A stretch of DNA of 64,000 nt from Oceanimonas sp052119705. Lineage in GTDB: Bacteria; Pseudomonadota; Gammaproteobacteria; Enterobacterales; Aeromonadaceae. A program made the translations under genes and the position numbers. The notes beneath the pieces were generated by a model that did not search any database, had not been told where the DNA came from, and saw nothing but the letters and a program-made list of their open reading frames with translations. Positions 34,143 to 42,401 of the stretch are shown piece after piece. The stretch lies in NCBI RefSeq assembly GCF_052119705.1, contig NZ_JBGQOP010000001.1, positions 186,001 to 250,000 of the forward strand. Reading direction: 5' to 3'. How positions within the stretch are numbered: position 1 is the first letter of the stretch; the number at the start of each line of letters is the position of its first letter.

Positions 34143-34294
34143 CAGCAACGCTCTTGCAGGTGTAAAGTGAAGGCCACAAAAAACCCCCAATAGGGGGCCA
34201 TGAGAGCTAATTGATTACCAAAGCGGCCGCGCTCGCGCTCACATTGTGAGACGAGTCCGAAGACGGATAACGGGGTAGACATTGCCATAAGCAT
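34142..34294 (-). CDS. pyrL: pyrBI operon leader peptide (PyrL-type)
   Basis: A 50-codon frame on the minus strand starts MLMAMSTPLSVFGL and ends ...HLQERC. It runs across the attenuator hairpin, and its TGA stop overlaps the pyrB ATG (TGATG). In E. coli a ribosome closely following polymerase on pyrL prevents attenuator formation when UTP is low. The layout here is the same, though the sequence differs and ATG codons at 34294 or 34288 could start it. Pyrimidine-rich pause sites precede the hairpin. Confidence 0.7.
   Translation of the reverse strand: MLMAMSTPLSVFGLVSQCERERGRFGNQLALMAPYWGFFVAFTLHLQERC
34177..34199 (-). terminator. pyrBI attenuator
   Basis: On the minus strand GGCCCCC-TATT-GGGGG is followed by TTTTTTG, 35 bases before the pyrB start. 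It is an intrinsic terminator inside the leader reading frame. Confidence 0.88.
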
Positions 34295-34414
34295 TTATTC
34301 ACCACTCAGCGCTTGCTAATCGGTCAGATTATAGAGAAATGTCAGGCAGAAGCAAAAGATCTGATGAATTCGGCGAAAGATTAAGCGAACAAACCGCTTT
34401 ATGCTAAATAGCCC

Positions 34415-34442
34415 TTTACCTTTGACCTAGGTTCTCTATAAT
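34415..34442 (+). promoter_or_regulatory. Promoter of tRNA-Trp
   Basis: A perfect -10 TATAAT (34437-34442) lies about 15 bases before the tRNA. A weak -35 TTTACC (34415-34420) is 16 bases upstream of it. Confidence 0.65.
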
Positions 34443-34456
34443 TCGCTTCGTATTGC

Positions 34457-34533
34457 AGGGGTGTAGTTCCAATTGGTAGAACGGCGGTCTCCAAAACCGA
34501 CGGCTGGGGGTTCGAGTCCCTCCACCCCTGCCA
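34457..34533 (+). tRNA. trpT: tRNA-Trp (anticodon CCA)
   Basis: Cloverleaf read by eye: acceptor AGGGGTG/CACCCCT, anticodon loop CTCCAAA with stems GCGGT/ACCGA (one mismatch), T arm GGGGG-TTCGAGT-CCCTC, discriminator G and encoded CCA. The sequence is close to E. coli tRNA-Trp apart from one extra D-loop base. Confidence 0.96.
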
Positions 34534-34539
34534 AATTTA

Positions 34540-34570
34540 GTAAAAAGCCAGCCTAACAGCTGGCTTTTTG
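34540..34570 (+). terminator. Intrinsic terminator after tRNA-Trp
   Basis: Stem AAAAAGCCAGC/GCTGGCTTTTT with loop CTAACA. Confidence 0.9.
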
Positions 34571-34594
34571 CATTCTAGAGTATTGGGAGTACTG

Positions 34595-34972
34595 ATGACG
34601 CCGACCCAATCACAACTGTGGCAGTTTTTAGGCTTGCCACACTGGCAGTGCGCCCACCCAGAGCGACTGCCCTTGGCTCCCGTGCCAGTCGCGCCTCCCA
34701 TTGAGGTGCTGCTGGTGTTGGGTAACGGTGCTACGCCGTCTGCGCGCTTTATCGCCGACTTATTAACGGCGCTGTCTTTAACTTCCAGTCAATTATACAC
34801 CTTGAGCCAAGCGGACTGGCTTAGCACAGATAAGCCTAGTGCCCGTGTGCTGCTCGGTCTCAATGTGGATGGCGAGCTCGATGCCTTTCATTGGCAGGCC
34901 AGCTTTCCCTTATCTGCCCCACAAAAACGCGCCTTATGGAGCTGCTTATGTCGCTGTTATTTAGAGCATTAA
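34595..34972 (+). CDS. holD: DNA polymerase III psi subunit (HolD)-like
   Basis: Small clamp-loader accessory protein that links chi and single-strand-binding protein to the polymerase III holoenzyme. The 125-residue product aligns by eye with E. coli HolD at its start (MTPTQSQLWQFLGLPHW) and in the middle (VLLVLGNG...ALSLTSSQLYTL). It overlaps rimI by 25 bases, and rimI-holD pairing is also known in E. coli, which supports the call. The family evolves fast, so confidence is moderate. GGGAG precedes the start. Confidence 0.75.
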   Translation: MTPTQSQLWQFLGLPHWQCAHPERLPLAPVPVAPPIEVLLVLGNGATPSARFIADLLTALSLTSSQLYTLSQADWLSTDKPSARVLLGLNVDGELDAFHWQASFPLSAPQKRALWSCLCRCYLEH

Positions 34973-35466
34973 CCCCAGCTGACTTGGATGCTATGCAGGC
35001 GCTGGAGCAGGCGGCGCACAGCCACCCATGGACGCGAGAAACCTTGGCCAGCAGCTTTGGTCAGCGCTACTTTACTGGCTCGCTTTGGTCAGACGTGTCG
35101 GCCACAGAGCCAGCGCCTAAACCAGCGCCTAAACCAGCACTTAAGCCAGCACTTAAATCAGAGCCTACCTTAGTGGGCTACTTTATTGCCGATGGCGTGC
35201 TAGATGAAAGCACCTTGATGAATATTTGTGTGGCGCCTGTCGCCCAAGGCAAAGGTCTTGGCCGGCAACTGCTGGAATATTATTTGGCGGCGTGCGCCGA
35301 ACGCGGTATTACTCAGCATTGGCTTGAAGTGCGCGCTTCAAATCTCAAGGCGCAAGCCTTGTACCTGTCGGCAGATTATCAAGAATACAGCCAGCGCCAT
35401 GACTATTACCCCACGGCCACCGGCTGGGAAGATGCGGTATTAATGGCATTTAAGGTGTACGACTAG
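34948..35466 (+). CDS. rimI: Ribosomal protein S18 alanine N-acetyltransferase with Pro-Ala-Lys insert
   Basis: GNAT enzyme that acetylates the N-terminal Ala of S18. The 172-residue product starts at MSLLFRALTPAD, after GGAG. Conserved parts are 'HSHPWTRETLASSFGQRYF', the acetyl-CoA loop 'VAPVAQGKGLGRQLLEYYL' and 'WLEVRASNLKAQALY'. Between the first two, residues 55-70 are PAPK/PALK repeats from a four-unit 12-bp tandem array. E. coli RimI has no such insert and is 148 residues. The frame is kept and catalytic motifs are intact, so the protein is probably functional. Confidence 0.9.
   Translation: MSLLFRALTPADLDAMQALEQAAHSHPWTRETLASSFGQRYFTGSLWSDVSATEPAPKPAPKPALKPALKSEPTLVGYFIADGVLDESTLMNICVAPVAQGKGLGRQLLEYYLAACAERGITQHWLEVRASNLKAQALYLSADYQEYSQRHDYYPTATGWEDAVLMAFKVYD
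35110..35157. repeat. 12-bp in-frame tandem repeat inside rimI
   Basis: CCAGCGCCTAAA twice, then CCAGCACTTAAG and CCAGCACTTAAA, encoding Pro-Ala-Pro-Lys and Pro-Ala-Leu-Lys. Confidence 0.9.
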
Positions 35467-35513
35467 CCGCTTGTTTCTATACTTAGTATTCACTCTCTTT
35501 CAAGGATGAAAGT

Positions 35514-36668
35514 ATGGGCGCTTTATTGATGACGCGGCTGCGCAGCAGCCTAGGTACCCTTCAATATTTATTTCAGTTAGTGATTGGTCGCTTAAGTCTA
35601 CCTAAGGCCGCCTTTATAGGTAGCCTGATCTGGCTTCTGCTTTGGGTCTTTCTTTGGCCCGCGCTGGCACAGGCAGAAAGCTATCGTTATCGCGATGCCA
35701 ATGGCATGACTCACTACATGGATAATCAGCGTTTTAGTGTTAAGCCTTTGCCTGCCAGCGGCCAAGAGCAAGCACTTAATCGCGATGGTGTATTAGTGCG
35801 CGTGTTAGAGCAGGCCGATGGGCACTTCTTAATCGCACTCAATCGACTCGATACGCCCGTCACCTTAAACCTACAATTTTCTCGCACCCATAATCTAGCG
35901 ATTGCTCCGCACCTACAGCAGCCTGTATTGCTGCCGGCGAAAACCGAAACCTTAATGGGTAAGCTTACGCCTAACCAAGCCGGCGATTGGCGTTATCAAT
36001 ATAACTTCGGCTATCAATATGGTGCAGAGTTGGGGCCGTTAGCTAAAAACCATGTTGCAGAAATAGAGGTGAACACGCCTCACAAGTCCACATACTTTCC
36101 TCCATCAACGACGCCCAGCCGGCAAAATTCCGCATCAAATCTGACCTACAGAGGCACCACTCAAGCCCACAGTTACCAAGGGCGCGTGCACGATCTCGCC
36201 TCGCCAGTGATAGGTCCTTATCGCATCGCCCAAGGCTTTAATGGTGCCTTTAGCCACAATAAAACGGCTAACCGCTATGCCCTTGATATTGCCTTGCCCG
36301 TGGGTACGCCTTTATATGCTAGCCGAACTGGTGTGGTGGTGGCCGCGGTGGATTCGCATGTGGGCGGCGGATTAGAGTCGCAATATAGAGGCAAAGCCAA
36401 TCACCTTAGGGTGCGCCATAGCGATGGCAGCATGACCTTATATGTGCATTTACAAACCGGATCTTTGCGCGTCGCTAAAGGTGATCAGGTGCGAATGGGC
36501 CAACCGATAGCCGCCTCTGGCAATACCGGTTATAGCTCTGGGCCGCATCTACATTTGGCGTTGCAAGTGAATAACTCAGGAATAAACGAGTCCATTCCTT
36601 TTACCTTGCAAGGTAACCAGCCGCTGGCCGGCATCTGGATCACAGGCACGTCTTGGGGCGATGAATAA
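35514..36668 (+). CDS. M23-like (LytM domain) envelope protein
   Basis: A 384-residue exported protein. After a long basic N-region comes a hydrophobic segment (about 34-52) ending AQAES, likely a signal peptide or anchor. A beta-rich middle domain follows, then a C-terminal M23/LytM domain. In that domain the HxH motif is intact (GPHLHL, about 345-347) and 'LYVHL' is present. The first zinc-ligand position, four residues before the Asp of 'RYALD' (about 254-258), is Arg where catalytic enzymes have His. It may be non-catalytic and activate amidases, or belong to a variant subfamily. Peptidoglycan remodelling is the likely role. Confidence 0.82.
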   Translation: MGALLMTRLRSSLGTLQYLFQLVIGRLSLPKAAFIGSLIWLLLWVFLWPALAQAESYRYRDANGMTHYMDNQRFSVKPLPASGQEQALNRDGVLVRVLEQADGHFLIALNRLDTPVTLNLQFSRTHNLAIAPHLQQPVLLPAKTETLMGKLTPNQAGDWRYQYNFGYQYGAELGPLAKNHVAEIEVNTPHKSTYFPPSTTPSRQNSASNLTYRGTTQAHSYQGRVHDLASPVIGPYRIAQGFNGAFSHNKTANRYALDIALPVGTPLYASRTGVVVAAVDSHVGGGLESQYRGKANHLRVRHSDGSMTLYVHLQTGSLRVAKGDQVRMGQPIAASGNTGYSSGPHLHLALQVNNSGINESIPFTLQGNQPLAGIWITGTSWGDE

Positions 36669-36679
36669 GTGGGCCATAG

Positions 36680-36725
36680 GCCGCTATAAGCTTAAAGCTA
36701 TAAGCGGTAAGTTAAAGATTAAGAT
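36680..36725. repeat. Heptad repeat after the M23 gene
   Basis: Units TATAAGC TTAAAGC TATAAGC GGTAAGT TAAAGAT. The remaining spacer to 36867 shows no gene or clear regulatory motif. Confidence 0.5.
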
Positions 36726-36867
36726 CGCCATCCATCAGCAGTGCCCACAAAGCTGGCAGAGATGCACAACGCAGATCCGCGTCGCCTAAAAAAGTTGCAT
36801 TATGAGGCCGTCTGTCGCCTGATACTGTTTTTTTTAACGTAACAGTAAGCAGTGACAGGATATAAAG

Positions 36868-38160
36868 ATGGCAGAGGTAATGAGTGAGGTAAGATCCAAT
36901 TCGCGCAGCATAAGCCACTATATGCAGGTGTTGGGTCCGGGAATTTTGGGGGCGGCGGCGGCCATCGGCGGCTCGCATTTGGTGGCGTCCACGCAAGCCG
37001 GCGCCATTTACGGCTGGCAGCTAGTGGGCCTGATCTTATTAGTGAACCTGCTGAAATACCCATTTTTTCAAATAGGTGCCCGCTACACTATGGCGGCCGA
37101 TGAAACCTTAATTCAAGGTTACGATCGCATTGGTCGCGGCTACCTGTATCTCTTTACTGCACTTAATCTGATTGCGGCCGTGATCAGTGCCGCCGGCGTG
37201 GCCATGCTTTGTGGCAGTATCTTAGGTTTATTTATCGGCGACAGCTTAAGCGTGACTCAACTGAGCATGATAGTGCTGGCCGGCTCCTTGGTGTTTTTGC
37301 TCACCGGCCATTACAAGACGCTGGATCGGGTAACAAAATGGATTATTGTTGGCCTCGCGATAGCGACCGTAACCGCCGTCTGTATTGCGCTCAATAAAGG
37401 CGCCGTGGCGCCGCCGGATTTTGTGGCTCCCAGCCCATGGAATTTAGCCTCGGTCGGCTTTTTAGTGGCCCTGATGGGCTGGATGCCAGCACCGATTGAG
37501 TTGTCGAGCTGGAACAGCGTTTGGTTGCGCCAGAAAAAAGCGCTGAATAAAAACTTGGATTATAAAGACGCCTTGGTCGATTTTAACGTCGGCTATTTCA
37601 CCTCCACTTTACTGGCGTTGGCATTTGTCGCCTTGGGCGCCTTAGTGCTGCACGGCAGCGGTGTTACCTTGGCCACCTCGGGTATTGGCTTTGCGCATCA
37701 ATTAGTGGATGTATATGCCAGTGTGATGGGCGAGTGGAGCCGTTGGTTGATCGCCATCATCGCCTTTCTGTGTATGTTTTCTACTACAGTCACAGTACTA
37801 GACGGCTACAGCCGTGCCCTCAGTGAGTGTTTCGTGCAGTTTGGCCAACCCCAAGGCAGTGGCCCTACGGGCACCGGCAGTCGTCATACCTATCCTTTGA
37901 TGATTGGCATGGCCATTATTAGCGCGCTGATAATTATGTTTTTTAAAGGCGCACTGCTGGCCATGCTGGAATTCGCCATGATCTCGGCTTTTATCAGTGC
38001 GCTGGTGTTCGCTTGGTTAAATTACCGCTTGATGCACTTGCCTACTGTGCCAGAGCGTTATCGGTTAGGCATCGGCATGCGGGTGCTCAGCTGGCTGGGA
38101 ATCTTATTTTTTGCCGGCTTTAATCTGCTGTTTGCTTATTGGTACCTGTTTGTAAAATAA
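36868..38160 (+). CDS. Nramp-family divalent metal transporter, atypical
   Basis: Inner-membrane protein of 430 residues with about eleven hydrophobic segments and the Nramp scaffold 'LGPGILGAAAAIGGS' and 'STQAGAIYGWQL'. In MntH/Nramp the TM1 metal site is DPGN; the aligned residues here are GGSH (34-37). The TM6 MPH motif is MPAP (206-209). Loss of the metal-binding Asp and Asn means that Mn/Fe transport cannot be assumed; a related divergent Nramp clade is linked to magnesium or other substrates. GGATATAA precedes the ATG. Confidence 0.85.
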   Translation: MAEVMSEVRSNSRSISHYMQVLGPGILGAAAAIGGSHLVASTQAGAIYGWQLVGLILLVNLLKYPFFQIGARYTMAADETLIQGYDRIGRGYLYLFTALNLIAAVISAAGVAMLCGSILGLFIGDSLSVTQLSMIVLAGSLVFLLTGHYKTLDRVTKWIIVGLAIATVTAVCIALNKGAVAPPDFVAPSPWNLASVGFLVALMGWMPAPIELSSWNSVWLRQKKALNKNLDYKDALVDFNVGYFTSTLLALAFVALGALVLHGSGVTLATSGIGFAHQLVDVYASVMGEWSRWLIAIIAFLCMFSTTVTVLDGYSRALSECFVQFGQPQGSGPTGTGSRHTYPLMIGMAIISALIIMFFKGALLAMLEFAMISAFISALVFAWLNYRLMHLPTVPERYRLGIGMRVLSWLGILFFAGFNLLFAYWYLFVK

Positions 38161-38190
38161 GGCGAGCTTAACGTTATTTCGTTGATATTA

Positions 38191-38228
38191 AGCACAGGGC
38201 AAGTACAGAGTTTGCCCTGTGCTTTTTT
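38191..38228 (+). terminator. Intrinsic terminator after the Nramp gene
   Basis: Stem AGCACAGGGCAA/TTGCCCTGTGCT with an 8-9 base loop and T6. Confidence 0.93.
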
Positions 38229-38563
38229 ATTGGCCGATCTTTATTGGTCACTGATGAACGCGGCCTTTACTAACAGACGCTTCTTTTGTGATCCCGCACG
38301 CTAAAACATCAGCCTATTGCCAAGCAATCAATGCTAACTTAGCGGGGTAGTCCGTTAATGAGTCCAATATAGAGCGCCTTGTGGTAGGTAATAAGGTGGT
38401 GAGTAATAAGTTGTCGAGTTAAGCGTGAGCTAAAGGCGGCGTGCGGCTCATTAACCGCAATGATGAAGATCGTTAAGTGGCAGTGACGGCAGCAGTAATA
38501 GCTGCGCTTGGGAAAGTGGGCAAGGAGCCAAGCTGTGGTAACAACATTAATTAGGGATTTAAT
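38229..38563. other. Spacer before pntAB, no gene found
   Basis: No coding frame or known RNA motif recognised. It contains a 15-bp direct repeat, GTAGGTAATAAGGTG and GTGAGTAATAAGTTG at 38384-38413. The pntAB promoter must lie here. Confidence 0.4.
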
Positions 38564-40090
38564 ATGTTAATCGCAATTCCAAAGGAAACCCTTAGTGGTG
38601 AGATGCGCGTCGCGGCCTCGCCTAAATCCGTTGACCAGCTCTGCAAGCTGGGCTTTGAGGTCAGCGTAGAGCAGGGTGCGGGTCATACCGCCAGTTTTGA
38701 AGACGCGGCTTATCAAGCGGCGGGCGCCACCTTAGTGACCGCCGCTCAAGCGTGGCAGGCGGACATTATTTACAAGGTGAATGCGCCAAACGCAGCCGAA
38801 ATTGCCCAGCTGCAAGCGGGCACTACTTTAGTCAGCTTTATTTGGCCGGCGCAAAATCCTGAGCTGGTAGAACAGCTAAAAGAGAAAGGCATCACCGTAC
38901 TGGCCATGGACATGGTGCCGCGTATTTCGCGCGCTCAGTCTTTGGACGCACTGTCGTCCATGGCTAATATCGCCGGCTATCGCGCCGTGATAGAAGCCGC
39001 CCATGAATTTGGCCGTTTCTTTACCGGTCAAATTACTGCAGCCGGCAAGGTGCCGCCCGCTAAAGTGTTGGTGATAGGCGCCGGTGTGGCCGGTCTTGCC
39101 GCCATAGGCGCGGCGGGATCACTGGGTGCTGTGGTGCGCGCCTTTGATACGCGCCCCGAAGTGAAAGAGCAAATTAATTCCATGGGGGGCGAGTTTTTAG
39201 AGTTGGAATATGAAGAAGACGCCAATTCTAGCGACGGCTATGCCAAGGAAATGAGCCAAGCCTTTATTGACGCCGAAATGGCGCTCTTTATGGCACAGGC
39301 CAAAGAAGTCGACATCATTATTACCACGGCGCTTATCCCGGGGCGTCCGGCACCTAAGTTGATTACCGCCGATATGGTGGCGGCCATGCAGCCAGGCTCG
39401 GTGATCGTGGATCTGGCGGCGCAAAATGGCGGCAACTGCGAGCTAACCCAACCCGGCGAGCTGTTTGTGAGTGATAATGGCGTCAAGATCATCGGCTATA
39501 CGGATCTCAATGGCCGCCTGCCTACTCAGTCTTCCACCTTGTACGCCACCAACCTAGTGAACTTGGCCAAGTTGCTCAGCAAAGAAAAAGACGGCCAGAT
39601 CAAGGTCGACTTCGATGATGTGGTGCTGCGTAACATGACGGTGGTAAAAGACGGCGAAGTGACCTTTCCGCCGCCGGCCATTAGTGTATCTGCGGCCCCG
39701 CAAGCCAAAGCTAAGGTGATTAGCCCAGCCGAGCGCGCGCCGAAAAAGCCAAGCAACATGAAATATTATGCACTTGGTGTGGGTGCCTTGTTATTTGCTT
39801 GGCTGGCGGCGGTGGCACCGGAAGAATTTCTCTCCCATTTCACGGTATTTATCTTGGCCTGTATCGTAGGTTACTACGTGGTGTGGAACGTATCTCACTC
39901 CTTGCATACGCCGTTAATGTCGGTCACTAACGCTATTTCCGGCATTATCGTGGTGGGTGCCTTATCGCAAATGGGCGGCGGCGGCTTGGTCAGTTTTCTG
40001 GCTTTCGTGGCCATATTAATCGCATCCGTTAACGTGTTTGGCGGTTTTACCGTTACCCACCGTATGCTGAAGATGTTTAGGAAGGGCTAA
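38564..40090 (+). CDS. pntA: NAD(P) transhydrogenase subunit alpha
   Basis: Proton-translocating transhydrogenase, which reduces NADP+ with NADH using the proton gradient. The 508-residue alpha chain starts MLIAIPKETLSGEMRVAAS. It has the NAD(H)-binding Rossmann motif 'VIGAGVAGLAAIGAAGSLG' and 'AFDTRPEVKEQINSMGGEF'. A hinge with 'VTFPPPAISVSAAP' is followed by four C-terminal transmembrane helices, as in E. coli PntA (510). pntB follows after 4 bases. Confidence 0.97.
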   Translation: MLIAIPKETLSGEMRVAASPKSVDQLCKLGFEVSVEQGAGHTASFEDAAYQAAGATLVTAAQAWQADIIYKVNAPNAAEIAQLQAGTTLVSFIWPAQNPELVEQLKEKGITVLAMDMVPRISRAQSLDALSSMANIAGYRAVIEAAHEFGRFFTGQITAAGKVPPAKVLVIGAGVAGLAAIGAAGSLGAVVRAFDTRPEVKEQINSMGGEFLELEYEEDANSSDGYAKEMSQAFIDAEMALFMAQAKEVDIIITTALIPGRPAPKLITADMVAAMQPGSVIVDLAAQNGGNCELTQPGELFVSDNGVKIIGYTDLNGRLPTQSSTLYATNLVNLAKLLSKEKDGQIKVDFDDVVLRNMTVVKDGEVTFPPPAISVSAAPQAKAKVISPAERAPKKPSNMKYYALGVGALLFAWLAAVAPEEFLSHFTVFILACIVGYYVVWNVSHSLHTPLMSVTNAISGIIVVGALSQMGGGGLVSFLAFVAILIASVNVFGGFTVTHRMLKMFRKG

Positions 40091-40094
40091 TCAA

Positions 40095-41471
40095 ATGTCA
40101 CATGGATTTGTAACTGCATCATATATAGTGGCCGCCGTGCTCTTTATTATGAGCTTGGGTGGTTTATCGAAACAGGAATCGGCCAAGGCCGGTAACTGGT
40201 ATGGCGTGGCCGGCATGGCGATTGCCTTGTTAGCTACCATCTTTAACCCAGACGTCACCGCTATTGGCTGGATTATTGTGGCCATGGCCATAGGCGCGGC
40301 CATTGGTATTCGCTTAGCGCTTAAGGTCGAGATGACCCAAATGCCGGAGCTGATAGCCATCTTGCACAGCTTCGTGGGTCTTGCGGCCATGTTAGTTGCC
40401 TTTAATACCTATATGGAGCATGAGCCCTTGTTTGGCGCCATGCTCAATATCCATAATATTGAGATTTTTCTGGGTGTCTTTATTGGTGCCGTGACCTTTA
40501 CCGGCTCCATTGTGGCCTTTGGTAAGTTGCGCGGCTCCATTTCTTCTAAGGCGTTACAGCTGCCCCATCGTCATAAACTCAATCTCTTAGCGGTGGTGGT
40601 GTCAGCACTGCTGTTGATTTGGTTTGTACAGGCAGAAGGCTCTACCTTTTCCTTGTTGGTGATGACGCTGATTGCCTTGGCATTTGGCTGGCATTTGGTG
40701 GCCAGTATTGGTGGTGCCGATATGCCGGTGGTGATCTCCATGCTCAACTCCTATTCGGGTTGGGCGGCGGCGGCAGCAGGCTTTATGCTGTCTAACGACT
40801 TGCTGATTGTCACCGGTGCCTTGGTAGGCTCGAGTGGTGCCATTCTGTCTTACATCATGTGTCAGGCCATGAATCGCTCGTTTATTTCAGTGATTGCCGG
40901 CGGCTTTGGTGCAGATACAGTGGCAAGCCAAGGTGAAGAAGAAGAGGGCGAGTACACAGAAGTAAACGCAGAAGATGTGGCCGATATCTTGAAAAACTCT
41001 ACCTCTGTGGTGATCACCCCAGGTTACGGCATGGCGGTGGCGCAGGCGCAATATCCGGTGGCTGAATTAGTCTCTAAGCTACAAGCGGCGGGTATCAAGG
41101 TACGCTTTGGTATTCATCCGGTGGCGGGGCGCTTGCCTGGTCACATGAACGTGCTATTGGCTGAAGCTAGAGTGTCTTACGATATTGTGCTGGAAATGGA
41201 CGAAATTAATGCGGATTTCAGCGACACCGATACCGTGTTGGTAATAGGCGCCAACGATACCGTTAACCCCTCGGCGGCAGAAGATCCCACCAGCCCCATT
41301 GCGGGTATGCCGGTGCTAGAAGTGTGGAAAGCCCAGCAGGTGGTGGTGTTTAAACGCTCCATGAGTACCGGCTATGCGGGCGTGCAAAACCCACTGTTCT
41401 TTAAAGACAACAGCGTTATGTTGTTTGGTGATGCCAAAGACAGCGTGGATAAGATACTGAAAGCTTGGTAA
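40095..41471 (+). CDS. pntB: NAD(P) transhydrogenase subunit beta
   Basis: Membrane and NADP(H)-binding subunit of the transhydrogenase, 458 residues. Eight to nine hydrophobic helices occupy roughly residues 1-265. Domain III then has 'VVITPGYGMAVAQAQYPV', 'GIHPVAGRLPGHMNVLLAEA', 'VIGANDTVNPSA' and 'VFKRSMSTGYAGVQNPLFF', all conserved in PntB. It is in the pntAB operon and ends before a terminator. Confidence 0.98.
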   Translation: MSHGFVTASYIVAAVLFIMSLGGLSKQESAKAGNWYGVAGMAIALLATIFNPDVTAIGWIIVAMAIGAAIGIRLALKVEMTQMPELIAILHSFVGLAAMLVAFNTYMEHEPLFGAMLNIHNIEIFLGVFIGAVTFTGSIVAFGKLRGSISSKALQLPHRHKLNLLAVVVSALLLIWFVQAEGSTFSLLVMTLIALAFGWHLVASIGGADMPVVISMLNSYSGWAAAAAGFMLSNDLLIVTGALVGSSGAILSYIMCQAMNRSFISVIAGGFGADTVASQGEEEEGEYTEVNAEDVADILKNSTSVVITPGYGMAVAQAQYPVAELVSKLQAAGIKVRFGIHPVAGRLPGHMNVLLAEARVSYDIVLEMDEINADFSDTDTVLVIGANDTVNPSAAEDPTSPIAGMPVLEVWKAQQVVVFKRSMSTGYAGVQNPLFFKDNSVMLFGDAKDSVDKILKAW

Positions 41472-41494
41472 CAGATAACTTAAGCTTTAAAACA

Positions 41495-41521
41495 AAGAGC
41501 AGCTTGGCTGCTCTTTTTATT
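41495..41521 (+). terminator. Intrinsic terminator after pntAB
   Basis: Stem AAAGAGCAGC/GCTGCTCTTT with loop TTG, followed by TTTA. Confidence 0.92.
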
Positions 41522-41654
41522 TTACTTCTTGATTCTTCGTTAGATAGAGTAAAAGTTAGATAGGGCAAGATTGGGGCGTATGTTGGTGTTCTTAGCGGTG
41601 CTGGGTATAATCCGTTTAACATTTTCTAACAATTAATTTAATCGCTATTTATTG

Positions 41655-41712
41655 GGTAGCTACCCATTGAATTTACTCATTTAATAGTTACTTATTGAAT
41701 AGCTCACTAGCT
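41655..41712. repeat. About 15-bp degenerate tandem repeat before lemA
   Basis: Four units: ATTGGGTAGCTACCC, ATTGAATTTACTC, ATTTAATAGTTACTT and ATTGAATAGCTCACT, ending just before the lemA AGAGGA. Confidence 0.5.
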
Positions 41713-41724
41713 AGCAGAGGATTT

Positions 41725-42294
41725 ATGGAATATATATTTTTAGGCATAGCGCTGGTCATCTTATTTTGGGCGGTCACCGTCTATAACAAATTGGTGCAAC
41801 AGATTGAAGCCGTGCATAACTCAGAAAAAGAGATTTCGGTGCAGTTAGACAGACGTGGCAAGGTGTTTGACAGCTTGATTGCCGCCGTTAATCGTTACCT
41901 AACCCATGAAAGTGAGGTATTTACCAAGGTGACGGCCTTACGCGCCCAAACGCTGGACCCTAATGCTTCCCCCGAAGCGGTGAAGCAGGCGCAAGATGAA
42001 TTGTCTAAAGTGGTGAGCAGTGGCTCCATTAACATAGCGGTAGAAAGCTACCCTGAGCTTAAATCTGATCAAAATATGATGCAGCTGCAAGAAGAGATAG
42101 TGTCTACCGAGAACAAGTTATCGTTTGCCAAGAAAGCCTATAACAATGCTATCGAGCGCTATAACGTCACCAGAAACAGCTTTCCAAACTTGGTGGTCGC
42201 TAATATTTTTGCGGATTTACACCAAGATTTTGAATACTGGTCTTTAGATGAAGCCACCATTAAGACAGAAGAAGCTCGGCGCGTAGAGTTTTAA
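41725..42294 (+). CDS. lemA: LemA family protein
   Basis: A 189-residue membrane-anchored helical protein. An N-terminal transmembrane helix (MEYIFLGIALVILFWAVTVY) is followed by the LemA helical bundle: 'AVHNSEKEISVQLDRRGKVF', 'ENKLSFAKKAYNNAIERYN' and 'FPNLVVANIF'. Molecular function is not established for the family; it is often encoded beside HtpX-like M48 proteases, as here. Start chosen by the AGAGGA ribosome binding site. A terminator separates it from the protease gene. Confidence 0.9.
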   Translation: MEYIFLGIALVILFWAVTVYNKLVQQIEAVHNSEKEISVQLDRRGKVFDSLIAAVNRYLTHESEVFTKVTALRAQTLDPNASPEAVKQAQDELSKVVSSGSINIAVESYPELKSDQNMMQLQEEIVSTENKLSFAKKAYNNAIERYNVTRNSFPNLVVANIFADLHQDFEYWSLDEATIKTEEARRVEF

Positions 42295-42307
42295 TGACGT
42301 CATATTG

Positions 42308-42372
42308 TAAGTATAAGTTTAAGCGTAAGTTTAAATTTAATTTTAAGTAATAGCCCCGCAAGGGGCTTTTTA
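42308..42372 (+). terminator. Terminator after lemA, preceded by 6-bp repeats
   Basis: Hairpin AGCCCC-GCAA-GGGGCT with TTTTT (42352-42372). It is preceded by a degenerate 6-bp array GTAAGT ATAAGT TTAAGC GTAAGT (42307-42350). Confidence 0.85.
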
Positions 42373-42401
42373 ACGCTATTTTTTATTGACGGTGATCGAC
42401 T

